A stretch of 64,000 bases of DNA from Roseimicrobium sp. ORNL1 (GTDB lineage: Bacteria; Verrucomicrobiota; Verrucomicrobiia; Verrucomicrobiales; Verrucomicrobiaceae), in contig NZ_CP049143.1 of assembly GCF_011044495.1 (NCBI RefSeq), positions 2,666,001 through 2,730,000 of the forward strand, read 5' to 3'. The translations under genes and the position numbers were made by a program. Positions within the stretch are counted from its first letter, which is position 1. Each line of letters begins with the position of its first letter. The notes under the pieces were generated by a model. The model made no database searches. It was given only the letters and a program-made list of their open reading frames with translations, and was not told the DNA's origin. Shown piece after piece: positions 49,067 through 57,557 of the stretch.

Positions 49067-49414
49067 ATGGCCTGGCCGAAGAAGGGCACACGCAAAATCG
49101 TTGTGGATGGAGTCGAATGGCTCTGGCACTACAGCGCGCATTGCTATCTGTGTTCCAATGATGTGGTCACGGTGGGACAGGCGGGCAGCCCGCATCATTT
49201 GTTCTTCGATACTTTCTCCCGGGATTTCGAGCACACGCCAGGGCATGTTGCTGCGTCGTTGCGATGGGCGTTGTCCCAGGGCTGGAATCCCACGAACGGA
49301 GGTGACCGTGCTATGACAGCAAAAGAGAACTCTTTTGAGTGGCTGCCCGAAGGTTGGAGGCATCATACCGACGCGTTCAACGGTTCGAAAGTGGTGGACA
49401 AAGACCAGCTCTGA
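49067..49414 (+). CDS. Small hypothetical protein
   Basis: This is a 115-residue soluble protein. It contains WLWHYSAHCYLCSNDVVTVG (one CxxC) and HHLFFDTFSRDFEHTPGHVA; the His and Cys spacing might bind metal. Protein-like composition and an ATG start with no overlap support it as a gene, although the ribosome site is weak. Flanked on both sides by family G hairpins. Not recognised. Confidence 0.55.
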   Translation: MAWPKKGTRKIVVDGVEWLWHYSAHCYLCSNDVVTVGQAGSPHHLFFDTFSRDFEHTPGHVAASLRWALSQGWNPTNGGDRAMTAKENSFEWLPEGWRHHTDAFNGSKVVDKDQL

Positions 49415-49429
49415 CGCTGGGGCTCATCC

Positions 49430-49940
49430 ACAAAGTAGCTTCGACTTCAGTCGAATCAGTGGCGCTACGTGCCGAATACGTACGGCTGAAGCCGTAGCTA
49501 CTTTGCTCTGCCTCTGCATATCCGCGCCCGCTGCCGCGTGAATTGCTCCGTGTTCGAGGGGCGACACTAGTCCCACCTCGCGCGTGAGCGTCAGGTTGAG
49601 GATATGGAACCGGTGCCGAAGGCCTTGGACTGCGACAGCCTGCTGCCGCTTTCCTAAAGTGCAGCCTGCTGCACGCCTCACCGCGACGAAGTCGCCAAGC
49701 TCTCTGGGACACATTACCCGATGAGTGAGTGTCGCCATCGCCACAGCAGGCTGTGGACTCTAGAAAGCGGCAGCAGGCTGCACGCAGTCCAAGGACGCTG
49801 CGCGTCACAGCATCCAGATCATTCGTGTGAATCCTACTTCTCGATGATGTCACACATTTCTGTTAACTTGGCGCTCATGCACGAAGCGGGACGTCGGCGG
49901 CTGGCAAATCACACCCGTACGGCTGAAGCCGTAGCTACTT
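49430..49940. repeat. Families G and D in tandem
   Basis: A family G hairpin at 49430-49505 (AAAGTAGCTTCGACTTCAGT / ACGGCTGAAGCCGTAGCTAC) is followed by a full family D element at 49610-49815, then another G end at 49915-49940. No gene is present. Confidence 0.72.
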
Positions 49941-49947
49941 TGTTGAC

Positions 49948-50958
49948 CTACTTCGCCGCCGTCTTCTCCTCTGCCTTCGCGCCGGCACTTCCACTCCCAC
50001 TCGCCACACTCGCCGCATCAATAAACACATCCACCTGCTGGCCCACATAAATCGGCGGGTCCTTGGGGCGTTGCAGGCTATAAATCACCTGGAGCACACG
50101 TGTGTCCACACGCTCGGTGCTCGCACCAGTCAGCGATACTTTCGGAATCACATAGGGCTCGACGCGCACGAACTGCAGCGGTATTGGATTCGTCGTGTCT
50201 CCCTTGATGAAGGCCTTGGCGGCTTGACCGGGGCGCACGCGGGTGGCGTTCTGTTCATCCACATCGGCACGCACCTGGAGCCGGTCCAAGTCACCGAGCA
50301 CCATCGCGGGAGACTTCGGCGCGGTGGCAGCATATTCGCCGGCGCGGATGTTCACCTGCAGAATGGTTCCCTCTCTCGGGGCGCGCACGGTGAGGCGCTG
50401 GATGAGCAGCTCCGTCTGCTTCACATCCGCCTCGGAAGCGAGGAGCTGCGCATTGCTCGCGGCGAGCTGGGCTTTGGCCACATTCACATCATTCTCGCGC
50501 TGGCGCACTTCATCCTCGCTGATGGCGCGGCGGTCGGGCATGTCGCGCACACGCTTGTAGAGGTCTTCCTGCTTCACGACGGTCGCCCTGGCGACTTCGA
50601 TGTTTGCCTTGGAAACTTCCACCATGGCACGGTGACGCAGCAGGGTCGCCTGGAAGTCGCGGTCATCCAGTCGGAAGAGTGGGTCATTCACCTTCACGTT
50701 GTCATTCACCTTCACCAGCACCTCGGTGACGAGACCCGCCGCAGGCACGCCGATGGAAACGTTCTCACTCAGTGCTTCCAAAATGCCCGTCGCCGCCACC
50801 GTGCTGGCAAAGGGCTTCGTCGCAGGAGCCACCGGTGGTGGTAGAATCTTCGCCTGGTCCTCCGCTTTGATTTTCTGCAGCAGGAGCGCCACACTCACGA
50901 AGCCCCCGAGCGCGATCACAAAGGTGAGATTGCGGATGAGTTTGGCAAGGAAGTTCAT
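49948..50958 (-). CDS. HlyD/DevB-like periplasmic adaptor of an ABC exporter
   Basis: This is a 336-residue membrane fusion protein. An N-terminal membrane anchor (NLTFVIALGGFVSVALLL) precedes the barrel-sandwich hybrid: VAATGILEALSENVSIGVPA..GLVTEVLVKVNDNVKVNDPL, a coiled-coil hairpin (RATVVKQEDLYKRV, AISEDEVRQRENDVNVAK) and the return strand with APREGTILQVNIRAGEYAAT. This is the DevB/MacA-type layout. It is the last gene of a permease-ATPase-adaptor operon, 30 bp after the ATPase. It should bridge the ABC permease to an outer-membrane factor encoded elsewhere. Confidence 0.85.
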   Translation of the reverse strand: MNFLAKLIRNLTFVIALGGFVSVALLLQKIKAEDQAKILPPPVAPATKPFASTVAATGILEALSENVSIGVPAAGLVTEVLVKVNDNVKVNDPLFRLDDRDFQATLLRHRAMVEVSKANIEVARATVVKQEDLYKRVRDMPDRRAISEDEVRQRENDVNVAKAQLAASNAQLLASEADVKQTELLIQRLTVRAPREGTILQVNIRAGEYAATAPKSPAMVLGDLDRLQVRADVDEQNATRVRPGQAAKAFIKGDTTNPIPLQFVRVEPYVIPKVSLTGASTERVDTRVLQVIYSLQRPKDPPIYVGQQVDVFIDAASVASGSGSAGAKAEEKTAAK

Positions 50959-50988
50959 GGAAACAGAGGCTGGGGGAAGGGGAGGGGA

Positions 50989-51735
50989 TTAATGATGAAA
51001 CACCGGTGGCACCGCGCGGTCCACGTCGTGCACTTCCACAATCTGGCCGTCATCCATCTGCGCGATGCGGTCGGCATGGGAGAAGATGCGATTGTCGTGC
51101 GTGACGATGATCACGCAACGTCCCGGCACGCGCGCGATTTTCTCAAAGAGGTCCATCACCAGTGCGCCGTTCTTGGCATCGAGCGCAGCGGTGGGTTCAT
51201 CGCAGATGATCAGGCGCGGTTCATGCACCAGGGCGCGGGCGATCGCCACGCGCTGCTGCTGGCCGCCGGAGAGTTGATTCGGCCGGTGCTTCCATCGCTC
51301 GCCGAGTCCCACCTGCGCCAGCACCTCGCGCGCCTTCGCCTCTGCCTTGCGTGGGCTCACGCCTTGAATCAGCAGCGGCACGCTCACATTCTCCGCGCAG
51401 TTCAGCGTGGGGATGAGATTGAAGGACTGGAAGATGAAGCCGATGTTCTCCGCGCGGAACTTCGTCACCACGCCGTTGCTCAGCTTGTCGATTTGCTTGC
51501 CGAAGACCTCGATGCTGCCCTGCTCGGCACGCAAGGTCCCGGCGAGGATGCTCAGCAGCGTGGTCTTCCCACAGCCGGAGGGGCCCACCAGCATCATGAT
51601 CTCGCCATCGCGCGCATCGAAGTCCACGCCCTTGAGTACGGTGAGCTTCGAGCCACCGTCGCCGAAGCTCTTCACGATGCCCTTGGCATGCACGGCGATT
51701 TTGTGATCGCCCCGGTTGGGAGGTGTGTCACTCAT
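50989..51735 (-). CDS. ABC exporter ATP-binding subunit (MacB/DevA-like)
   Basis: This is a 248-residue ATPase. Walker A is GPSGCGKTT, the signature is QLSGGQQQR and Walker B is LIICDEPTAALD; the H-loop is VTHDNRI. It matches the LolD/DevA branch that powers MacB-type permeases. I start at the ATG at 51735 (MSDTPPNRGD), which overlaps the permease stop by one base (TAATG); longer upstream frame is part of the permease gene. It lies between the permease and adaptor genes. Confidence 0.9.
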   Translation of the reverse strand: MSDTPPNRGDHKIAVHAKGIVKSFGDGGSKLTVLKGVDFDARDGEIMMLVGPSGCGKTTLLSILAGTLRAEQGSIEVFGKQIDKLSNGVVTKFRAENIGFIFQSFNLIPTLNCAENVSVPLLIQGVSPRKAEAKAREVLAQVGLGERWKHRPNQLSGGQQQRVAIARALVHEPRLIICDEPTAALDAKNGALVMDLFEKIARVPGRCVIIVTHDNRIFSHADRIAQMDDGQIVEVHDVDRAVPPVFHH

Positions 51736-52904
51736 TATCCTCGGAAGACCATGGCGGGTTCGAACCGGCTGACGCGCCAGATGCCGATGAGCGCTGCGAG
51801 CATGCAGATGAAAAGGATGATGGCGAGGGAGAACACGGGAATCTCCCACGTCATGTAAAAGGGCGGCTGCTCATTCTTCAGGCCGAAGTAACCGAAGAGC
51901 GCGGTGAAGGCCATGCCGATACCGAAGCCGATGACGCCCACCGTGAGTGCCTGCAGGATGAGCATGCCGCACAGCTTGCTGCTGGAGGTGCCCATCGCCT
52001 TGAGCGCGCCGAGGTGCTTGATGTTGTCCAGCACGAACGCATAAAACGTCTGGCAGGAAATCGCGATGCCCACGATGAAACCGATGATCACCGTGGTGCC
52101 GAAGGACATGGGGATGCCGGTGTTCCGCACATACCACCAGATGGTGGAGGTGCCGAAGTCATACGGCGAGGAGTTGAAGGAATGGTTCACATACGCCTTC
52201 ATGCCCGTGGCCTTCTGGATGTCCTCCGCCACCTGATCATCACTGATGCCCTCCTTCGGCGCCGCGATGATGGCGGAGAGCATCTTGCGTGAGGCCGGCG
52301 TGTACTGCAGCGCGCGCTCATAGGTGGTCCACACATACGGGCCACCGGTGAAGCTGGTCATGGCATCGCAGATGCCCACCACACGCGCCTCCATGTCATT
52401 GATTTCAAAGACATCGCCCACCTTGATCCACGTGCTCTTGTCCTTGGGATTCTTCGAGAGGCGCCTCACCGCGAGGTCGTCGATGATCACTGTGTTCGGC
52501 AGGCGCAGGTCTTCCAGGTTGCCTTCGAGCATCTTCGCTGGCGCACCCGCGAGCGTGGTGGGGTCGATGCCGAGAAGCTGGATGACCTTGAACTTGCCGT
52601 TCTCCAACCGCACCCGCTGGATGCCGGAGAAGAGCGGCATGGCCCACGCCACGCTGTCCACACTGCGCACGCGGGCCACATCCGTATCGCGCAGCGGATT
52701 GGTTTCATTCACCTGCTCCACCTTCTCATCCACCACCCAGATGGGCGCGGGCACATTCTTCAGCGTCGCCGTGGTCCAGCGCATGAGACCGCAGAAGACC
52801 GAGGCCTGCTGCGCGATGAGAAACGTGGCGAAGAAGATGCCGAAGACCAGCATGAGATACTTCGCGGTATCACCGAAGAGCATCTTGAGGGCGAGGCGGT
52901 ACAT
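51735..52904 (-). CDS. FtsX/MacB-type ABC exporter permease (DevC-like)
   Basis: This is a 389-residue inner-membrane protein with one N-terminal membrane segment, a large periplasmic domain (about 40-265) and three C-terminal segments (FGTTVIIGFIVGIAISCQTF onward). The arrangement and the closing RVSRFEPAMVFRG are typical of the FtsX-like fold. The periplasmic domain carries the ISDDQVAEDIQKATGM helix. Transcription order is permease, ATPase, adaptor. The tandem repeats at 52905-53110 lie directly against its start codon, leaving no normal leader. Exported molecule unknown. Confidence 0.86.
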   Translation of the reverse strand: MYRLALKMLFGDTAKYLMLVFGIFFATFLIAQQASVFCGLMRWTTATLKNVPAPIWVVDEKVEQVNETNPLRDTDVARVRSVDSVAWAMPLFSGIQRVRLENGKFKVIQLLGIDPTTLAGAPAKMLEGNLEDLRLPNTVIIDDLAVRRLSKNPKDKSTWIKVGDVFEINDMEARVVGICDAMTSFTGGPYVWTTYERALQYTPASRKMLSAIIAAPKEGISDDQVAEDIQKATGMKAYVNHSFNSSPYDFGTSTIWWYVRNTGIPMSFGTTVIIGFIVGIAISCQTFYAFVLDNIKHLGALKAMGTSSSKLCGMLILQALTVGVIGFGIGMAFTALFGYFGLKNEQPPFYMTWEIPVFSLAIILFICMLAALIGIWRVSRFEPAMVFRG

Positions 52905-53110
52905 ATCGGTGGGACGGTGAGCGGTGGGACGGTGAGCGGTGGGACGGTGAGCGGTGCGACGGTGGGGAGAGGGGAAGACGCGGAGAGGGGGAGAGGGGAA
53001 GACGCGGAGAGGGGGAGAGGGGAAGACGCGGAGAGGGGGAGAGGGGGAGAGGGGAAGACGCGGAGAGGGGGAGAGGGGAAGACGCGGAGAGGGGGAGAGG
53101 GAAGGGGAGT
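52905..53110. repeat. Two tandem repeats next to the permease start
   Basis: A 15-bp unit GGTGGGACGGTGAGC runs from about 52910 (three copies plus a variant). Then a 24-bp unit GAAGACGCGGAGAGGGGGAG runs in five copies beginning at 52974, 52998, 53022, 53054 and 53078, with one 32-bp interval. Both periods are multiples of three. The first resembles family J. Confidence 0.88.
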
Positions 53111-53134
53111 TATCGCGTAGGGGAGGTGGCGATG

Positions 53135-53300
53135 CGCTGCGGGGGCAGGAATGCCCCCGCTCCTTGGAGAAAGGCGATGCGCTGGGTGCCGGCGGTGCTG
53201 CCAGGTGAGTGAGCGCGGATGGGAGTTGGAGCGCCCGGCTGCTTTATCGATGCGCGTTGTCCCCCAAGGATCGGGGGCATTCCTGCCCCCGTTGTGGTGG
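53135..53300. repeat. Family F inverted repeat
   Basis: GGGGGCAGGAATGCCCCCGC at 53141 and CGGGGGCATTCCTGCCCCCG at 53272 are the arms, each itself a short palindrome. Confidence 0.7.
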
Positions 53301-53301
53301 T

Positions 53302-53750
53302 CGCGTCTCGTGAGTCTCTTCGCAGCCCTGATCCAGACGCAGTCCACTCACGCACCACCTTGCGCGAAGCGCCTTGGAGTGCGTGTGCGAAGCACCGCTT
53401 TGGTGGGGAGTTCCGGGGGCGGAGCGGCGGGTCGGAGACTTGGAGTGCGGGAGCTTGCTCCCGCTTTCCCGCAGGCAGCTTGCTGCCGTGAAGCGACTGT
53501 TGGGGTGAATCTCGTCTGTCGCTCGAATCCTTGGAGGCTGCCAGGCGGGTCATAGCGTCCTTGGTAGCTTCACGCAGAGCAAGCTCTGCTCCCGAAAGCG
53601 GGAGCAAGCTCCCGCACTCCAAATGGCGCGTCCGGCTTGCATCGCTGCCTCCCAAAGCGGTGCTTCGCACCGCACTCCAAGGCGCTGCGCGCAAGGTGGT
53701 GGACGTTACGGTCGCTTCATACGGATAGGCGCAGGTCATCTCACGAGACG
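53302..53750. repeat. Family B element with a nested second palindrome
   Basis: CGTCTCGTGAG (53305) and CTCACGAGACG (53740) are the ends, and arms CCTTGCGCGAAGCGCCTTGG and CCAAGGCGCTGCGCGCAAGG lie inside. Between the arms another palindrome sits at 53440-53630: TGGAGTGCGGGAGCTTGCTC against GAGCAAGCTCCCGCACTCCA. No gene is seen in 53110-54013. Confidence 0.7.
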
Positions 53751-54013
53751 ACTCGGCAATATCCGTAAAATACCATGGTATCTCACTACCCATCACATCA
53801 TGATGAGCTTCGCGGTGGCCTTCACCATGCGCCCCAGCATTCGAAGTATCTCCTGCATCACGCCCCACACCTCCCTCACACCCCACCTCCTGTGCCCGGA
53901 TTGCATTCACAAGAGGCGATGAGAGATCCAGGTCCAGGTGCCTTTCCGGCAGCGTGCTGTGATCTCCGTCGCCCATAGGATTCAATCGGTCCTCCGTACG
54001 TACTTCAGCGTCC

Positions 54014-54490
54014 CTAGCCTGCCAGCGTGAGCAGCGCGCGGCGGATGAGCACGCGCTCGTCCTCGGTGAATCCTATCAAGAGCTTCTTCTCCATCTGGTC
54101 TCCCACCTTCTGCAGGGTGGCGAGCACCTTCTTCCCGGTGGTGGTGATCTCCACGAGGTACACCCGGCGGTCTTCGGGGTGGTCCTTGCGGCGGGCCAGT
54201 TTGCCCTTCTCCAGCATGTCCACCATCTTCACCATGGTGGTGCGGTCGATGCGCAGTTTGCGGCCGAGCTGTTGCTGGGACATGGAGCCTTCCTCGCCCA
54301 GCAGCCACAGCACGCCGCCGCACATCACGTCGAGGCCGAGCTTTTTGCACTCGTCACCGAAGAGGGTCCAGAGCCGCTGGTGGGCTTTGGCCACGAGGAA
54401 GCCCGTGTAGCGGGTCAGGCCCTCGGGCAGGGGTTCACGCTCCGCCCCTTCTGGCAGGCGGAACATCAGGTCACAAAGCTCGGCACCCAT
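54014..54490 (-). CDS. MarR-family transcriptional regulator
   Basis: This is a 158-residue dimeric winged-helix regulator. QQQLGRKLRIDRTTMVKMVD is the recognition helix region, and ARRKDHPEDRRVYLVEITTT is the wing with the conserved D-x-R; flanking helices form the dimer interface. The start at 54490 is chosen because a -10 element lies right before it (see the promoter), giving a nearly leaderless message. An in-frame TTG at 54526 would lie inside the -35. The nearest candidate target is the ABC exporter at 49.9-52.9 kb, which is only a guess. Confidence 0.88.
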   Translation of the reverse strand: MGAELCDLMFRLPEGAEREPLPEGLTRYTGFLVAKAHQRLWTLFGDECKKLGLDVMCGGVLWLLGEEGSMSQQQLGRKLRIDRTTMVKMVDMLEKGKLARRKDHPEDRRVYLVEITTTGKKVLATLQKVGDQMEKKLLIGFTEDERVLIRRALLTLAG

Positions 54491-54495
54491 GATGG

Positions 54496-54508
54496 TCAGT
54501 ATTACTGA
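54496..54508 (-). promoter_or_regulatory. Palindromic operator over the MarR -10 box
   Basis: TCAGTATTACTGA is a perfect 13-bp palindrome (6-bp arms, one central base) that covers the -10 hexamer. MarR regulators usually bind such sites in their own promoter, so autorepression is likely. Confidence 0.6.
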
Positions 54509-54526
54509 TGATTTCTCTTCTGTCAA
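54499..54526 (-). promoter_or_regulatory. Strong sigma-70 promoter of the MarR gene
   Basis: On the minus strand, TTGACA (54526-54521) and TAATAC (54504-54499) are separated by 16 bp. Start of transcription is then at or within 1-3 bases of the ATG at 54490, so the mRNA is nearly or fully leaderless. Confidence 0.6.
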
Positions 54527-54540
54527 AGCCCGCCATCCTG

Positions 54541-54585
54541 AAAAACAACGCGGCGGCAGGGTTCAGACCGCTGCCGCCGCGTGAA
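54541..54585 (-). terminator. Rho-independent terminator of hpf
   Basis: On the minus strand, CGCGGCGGCAG (from 54581) pairs with CTGCCGCCGCG (to 54549), an 11-bp GC-rich stem with an 11-nt loop, followed by TTGTTTTTC. It lies between the hpf stop and the MarR promoter. Confidence 0.75.
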
Positions 54586-54630
54586 TTGGACAAAGGCAAA
54601 GCCTCTATTCGATCCTGTCGTTTCGAGTCC

Positions 54631-55239
54631 TTACGCTGCCACGTGCCCGTTCATCTCGGGCTCCACCATGCCGTACTCGCCGTCCTTGCGACGGAAGAGG
54701 ATGGCCAGCTTGCCGTTGTTCTTCGCATTGTGGAAGAGGACGAAGGGCCGGTCGCTGAGCTCCAGGTCCATGATGGCCTCATCCGGGAAGAGGGGCTTCA
54801 TGCGGAAGTTCTCGCGGTGGATGATCACTGGCTCGATGTCGTCATGCTCCGCTCCCGTGTGCATGGACTCCTCCGTGAAGACCTGCTCCTGGATGTGCTT
54901 GATGGAGCCCAGCCTCGGCCGGTGGTGGCTCTTGAGGAGGCGCGTCTTGAACTTGCGCATGCGGCGCGCGATCTTGCTCACGCTCTCGTCGATGGCGGAA
55001 TAGATGTCGCCCGTGGTCGTGTCCACCTCAATGGTGATGTGGTTCGCACAGTGCAGAATGATTTCCGCCTTCTGGCGCTCCTTGTTTTCCACGTCGAGAA
55101 TCACCTTGGCGTCGATGATGCGAGGGTAGTCGAGGTGGAGGTTCTCGACTTTTCGCTGCGCGTAGTCACGCATGGCTTCTGTCACGTTGATGTGACGTCC
55201 GGTGACGGTGATGGGCAGGTTGATATTGTGCACTTGCAT
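54631..55239 (-). CDS. hpf: Ribosome hibernation promoting factor, long form
   Basis: This 202-residue protein has an N-terminal S30AE domain (residues 4-110: INLPITVTGRHINVTEAMRD, then DIYSAIDESVSKIARRMRKF) and a C-terminal dimerisation domain (residues 135-195, IIHRENFRMKPLFPDEAIMD, FHNAKNNGKLAILFRRKDG). Long HPF forms 100S ribosome dimers in stationary phase. A near-perfect AGGAGGA lies 5-6 bp before the ATG. It is followed by a clear terminator. It follows the lpt genes in the same direction, with 187 bp between. Confidence 0.93.
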   Translation of the reverse strand: MQVHNINLPITVTGRHINVTEAMRDYAQRKVENLHLDYPRIIDAKVILDVENKERQKAEIILHCANHITIEVDTTTGDIYSAIDESVSKIARRMRKFKTRLLKSHHRPRLGSIKHIQEQVFTEESMHTGAEHDDIEPVIIHRENFRMKPLFPDEAIMDLELSDRPFVLFHNAKNNGKLAILFRRKDGEYGMVEPEMNGHVAA

Positions 55240-55426
55240 GGTTTTCCTCCTTGGTTGGTTTTACCTCAAAATTGATGCGCGTGAAGTTAACGAATTTTAG
55301 GCGTGTGCGTGCTTCTGCTGTGCGGTGCGGTTCGTGTCCGTGCGTGCTTGGGCTATGCTTGGCTTGGCGTTTGCTTGCGTTCGTGCGCTTGCGTTGGGTG
55401 GCGGGCGGCTTGCGATGAGCTGCGCG

Positions 55427-56392
55427 TCACATGCGGAAGTTTTCACCAAGGTATCGTTCCTTGGCGAGCGGATGTTCTACAATGTATTCGCGTGTGCCGT
55501 GCAGGAGCACGCGTCCTTCATGAATCAAATACGCGCGATCGACGATGCCGAGCGTCTCGCGCACATTGTGGTCAGTGATGAGAATGGCCAGTCCCACGCT
55601 TTTGAGCATCAGGATGATTTTCTGAATATCCTCCACAGCCAAAGGATCCACGCCGGAGAAGGGTTCGTCCAGCATGATCAGCTTTGGTTCTGAAACTAAT
55701 GAGCGGGCAATCGTCAGGCGGCGCTTCTCACCCCCGGAGAGGGTCAGGGCCAGATTGTCCGCCACATGGTCGATGCCGAACTTCTCCATGAGCTGCTGGC
55801 ACTGGGTGGCGCGCTCATGCGGGGTGAAGTTTTGCGTCTCCATGACCGCGAGAATGTTCTCCCGGACGGTGAGTTTGCGGAAGATGGACTCTTCCTGCGG
55901 CAGGTAGCCCATGCCTAGGCGCGCGCGCTTGTACATCGGCTCGGCAGTCGTATCCAGACCGTTGAAAAAGACCTGGCCGCCATTCGGCTGGACCAGTCCC
56001 ACGATCATGTAGAAGGAGGTCGTCTTGCCGGCGCCGTTGGGGCCCAGCAGGCCCACGATTTCGCCACGCTTCACCTCGATGTCCACGCCGTTCACCACGG
56101 CTCGGCCATCGTATACCTTCTTCAGTCCACGCGTGTAGAGCAGGGTTTCCCCGTCCTGAGCGTGTTGATTGGCTTCCTGCTGACGGGCAAAGAAATCGTC
56201 CTGGGAGTTCGAGGGCATGGTCTGCTGTCGGCGCTTGGAAGGGGCAGCGGCATTGGCGGCCACGACCTCCTCCTCCTCGGTGAAATTGGGGGCAGAGGAG
56301 TGCAAATCAGACTGCTGCTCCGGTGCTTGCGAATACTGCTGGGGAGCGCCCTCTCCTTCCAGGGGGCGTTGCTTGCGTACTTTCTTCCTCAC
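55427..56392 (-). CDS. lptB: LPS export ABC transporter ATPase LptB, with N-terminal extension
   Basis: This is a 321-residue ATPase. Walker A is GPNGAGKTT (about residue 117), the signature LSGGEKRRL and Walker B LIMLDEPFSGVDP; DHNVRETL is the LptB-type H-loop. It powers lipopolysaccharide movement to the outer membrane with LptFG. The first 80 residues are Gln/Ser/Ala-rich and absent from usual LptB proteins of about 240 residues. The start is GTG at 56392, overlapping the lptA stop (TAGTG); an ATG at 56218 would remove most of the extension. Confidence 0.9.
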   Translation of the reverse strand: MRKKVRKQRPLEGEGAPQQYSQAPEQQSDLHSSAPNFTEEEEVVAANAAAPSKRRQQTMPSNSQDDFFARQQEANQHAQDGETLLYTRGLKKVYDGRAVVNGVDIEVKRGEIVGLLGPNGAGKTTSFYMIVGLVQPNGGQVFFNGLDTTAEPMYKRARLGMGYLPQEESIFRKLTVRENILAVMETQNFTPHERATQCQQLMEKFGIDHVADNLALTLSGGEKRRLTIARSLVSEPKLIMLDEPFSGVDPLAVEDIQKIILMLKSVGLAILITDHNVRETLGIVDRAYLIHEGRVLLHGTREYIVEHPLAKERYLGENFRM

Positions 56393-57552
56393 TACTGCTG
56401 GCCTCCTTGAGTACGATTATTCAATGTGGGAGCGGGCCCGCCTCCGGGTGCCACCGGAGTGGCCGCGCCTACAGAAGCACCTTTCGGGCCTTTCTTCTCA
56501 TCTTCATTGATCAGGCGGACCTCATTCGGACCAAAGGACTTGAACTGGCCGTTCGCCTTGATCAGGAAATAGGTGGAAGGCGAGGTGGCCACCGTGAGGT
56601 TGCGCCCCTCTTGGATCTGCGGCCAGCCACGCAGGATCATATCGCCAGTCTTGCCGTCGTAGTCCGCCTCACGGCCGACGCCGGTCTGCAGCTCGCCCTT
56701 GTCAGACATCTTGTTGATGACTACGCGGCGGCCCTTGGCAATGGCGCGGTCCAGGCTGCTGTTTCCAGCACCCTCGGCGTCTTTCTTGTCGGATGCAGAG
56801 GCGGGCTTGTCCGCAGCGCCACTGGCGAGGAGTTCACCTGCGGTGGGCTGCTTGGCGGGTGGGGGAGTTGCTTCCTTGGCGATTGGCTTGCCGTCCGGGC
56901 CCTTCTCCTGCGGCTCCTTTTTCATGAAGACTTGCAGTTCATCACAGGTCAGGTGGAACCGGGGATCTTTCACCACCACGTTCTCCACAAAGACACCGAA
57001 TCCCTGACGGGAGTCGAAGAAGGAGCTCTCCGAGTTGATCACCGTCTCCTGCGGTGGGGTCTTGGGCTTTTCAGCCAGAGGCGTGGGTTTCAGAGGTTGG
57101 GGCTTCGGTCCACCACCGGCCGTAGTCAGGGGGGAGGCCTTCACCGCGGTGCGGGCCACCGGCGCTTCATCAGGAGCGCGCATGGCGGGGGAGGCATTGC
57201 TCTGGGCGAGGAGCGCCTTGCCCTCCGGGGAGACGCGGTTCATGGCCGAGTCGAGACGGGCGCTATTCTCCGCAGCCTGTGTCTTCTCCGCGTAGGAGGG
57301 CTTGGTGGCGCCATTCGCCTGGGCCTGGGCCAGCAGGGACTCTGCCCGCTCCGCCTGGGGCAGCTCCTGCGCGCGACGCTGCAGTTCCGCCATGTTGCCG
57401 GCCTTTGCCTGCTCCAGCACCCGGGCTGCTTCCTGCGAGGCCTTCACCCCATCACGCGGGCGGGCGGTGGGAAATCCATTGCGCCCGGCCTGGCCGAGTG
57501 CCTGTGACGCCGCCGCGAGCACGCAGCAGGTGGTGATCAAAGTCAGTTTCAT
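56392..57552 (-). CDS. LptA/OstA-like periplasmic protein
   Basis: This 386-residue protein has a signal peptide (LTLITTCCVLAAASQALGQ). Residues 20-160 are helical and Ala/Gln/Pro-rich. The beta-jellyroll OstA-like region starts near 160 (SSFFDSRQGFGVFVENVVVK..DPRFHLTCDELQVFMKK) and resumes near 275 (RAIAKGRRVVINKMSDKGEL; YDGKTGDMILRGWPQI), split by a Pro/Ala-rich insert. This layout fits an LptA bridge component, although much longer than the 170-180 residues of E. coli. It sits between lptC-like and lptB. The gap to the lptC-like gene is only 5 bp. Confidence 0.78.
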   Translation of the reverse strand: MKLTLITTCCVLAAASQALGQAGRNGFPTARPRDGVKASQEAARVLEQAKAGNMAELQRRAQELPQAERAESLLAQAQANGATKPSYAEKTQAAENSARLDSAMNRVSPEGKALLAQSNASPAMRAPDEAPVARTAVKASPLTTAGGGPKPQPLKPTPLAEKPKTPPQETVINSESSFFDSRQGFGVFVENVVVKDPRFHLTCDELQVFMKKEPQEKGPDGKPIAKEATPPPAKQPTAGELLASGAADKPASASDKKDAEGAGNSSLDRAIAKGRRVVINKMSDKGELQTGVGREADYDGKTGDMILRGWPQIQEGRNLTVATSPSTYFLIKANGQFKSFGPNEVRLINEDEKKGPKGASVGAATPVAPGGGPAPTLNNRTQGGQQ

Positions 57553-57557
57553 CTCGC

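Noticed and set aside
49948-54490. MarR gene as regulator of the ABC exporter
   Set aside because: Over 1 kb of repeats separates them and no matching operator was found before the permease start, so I do not claim it.
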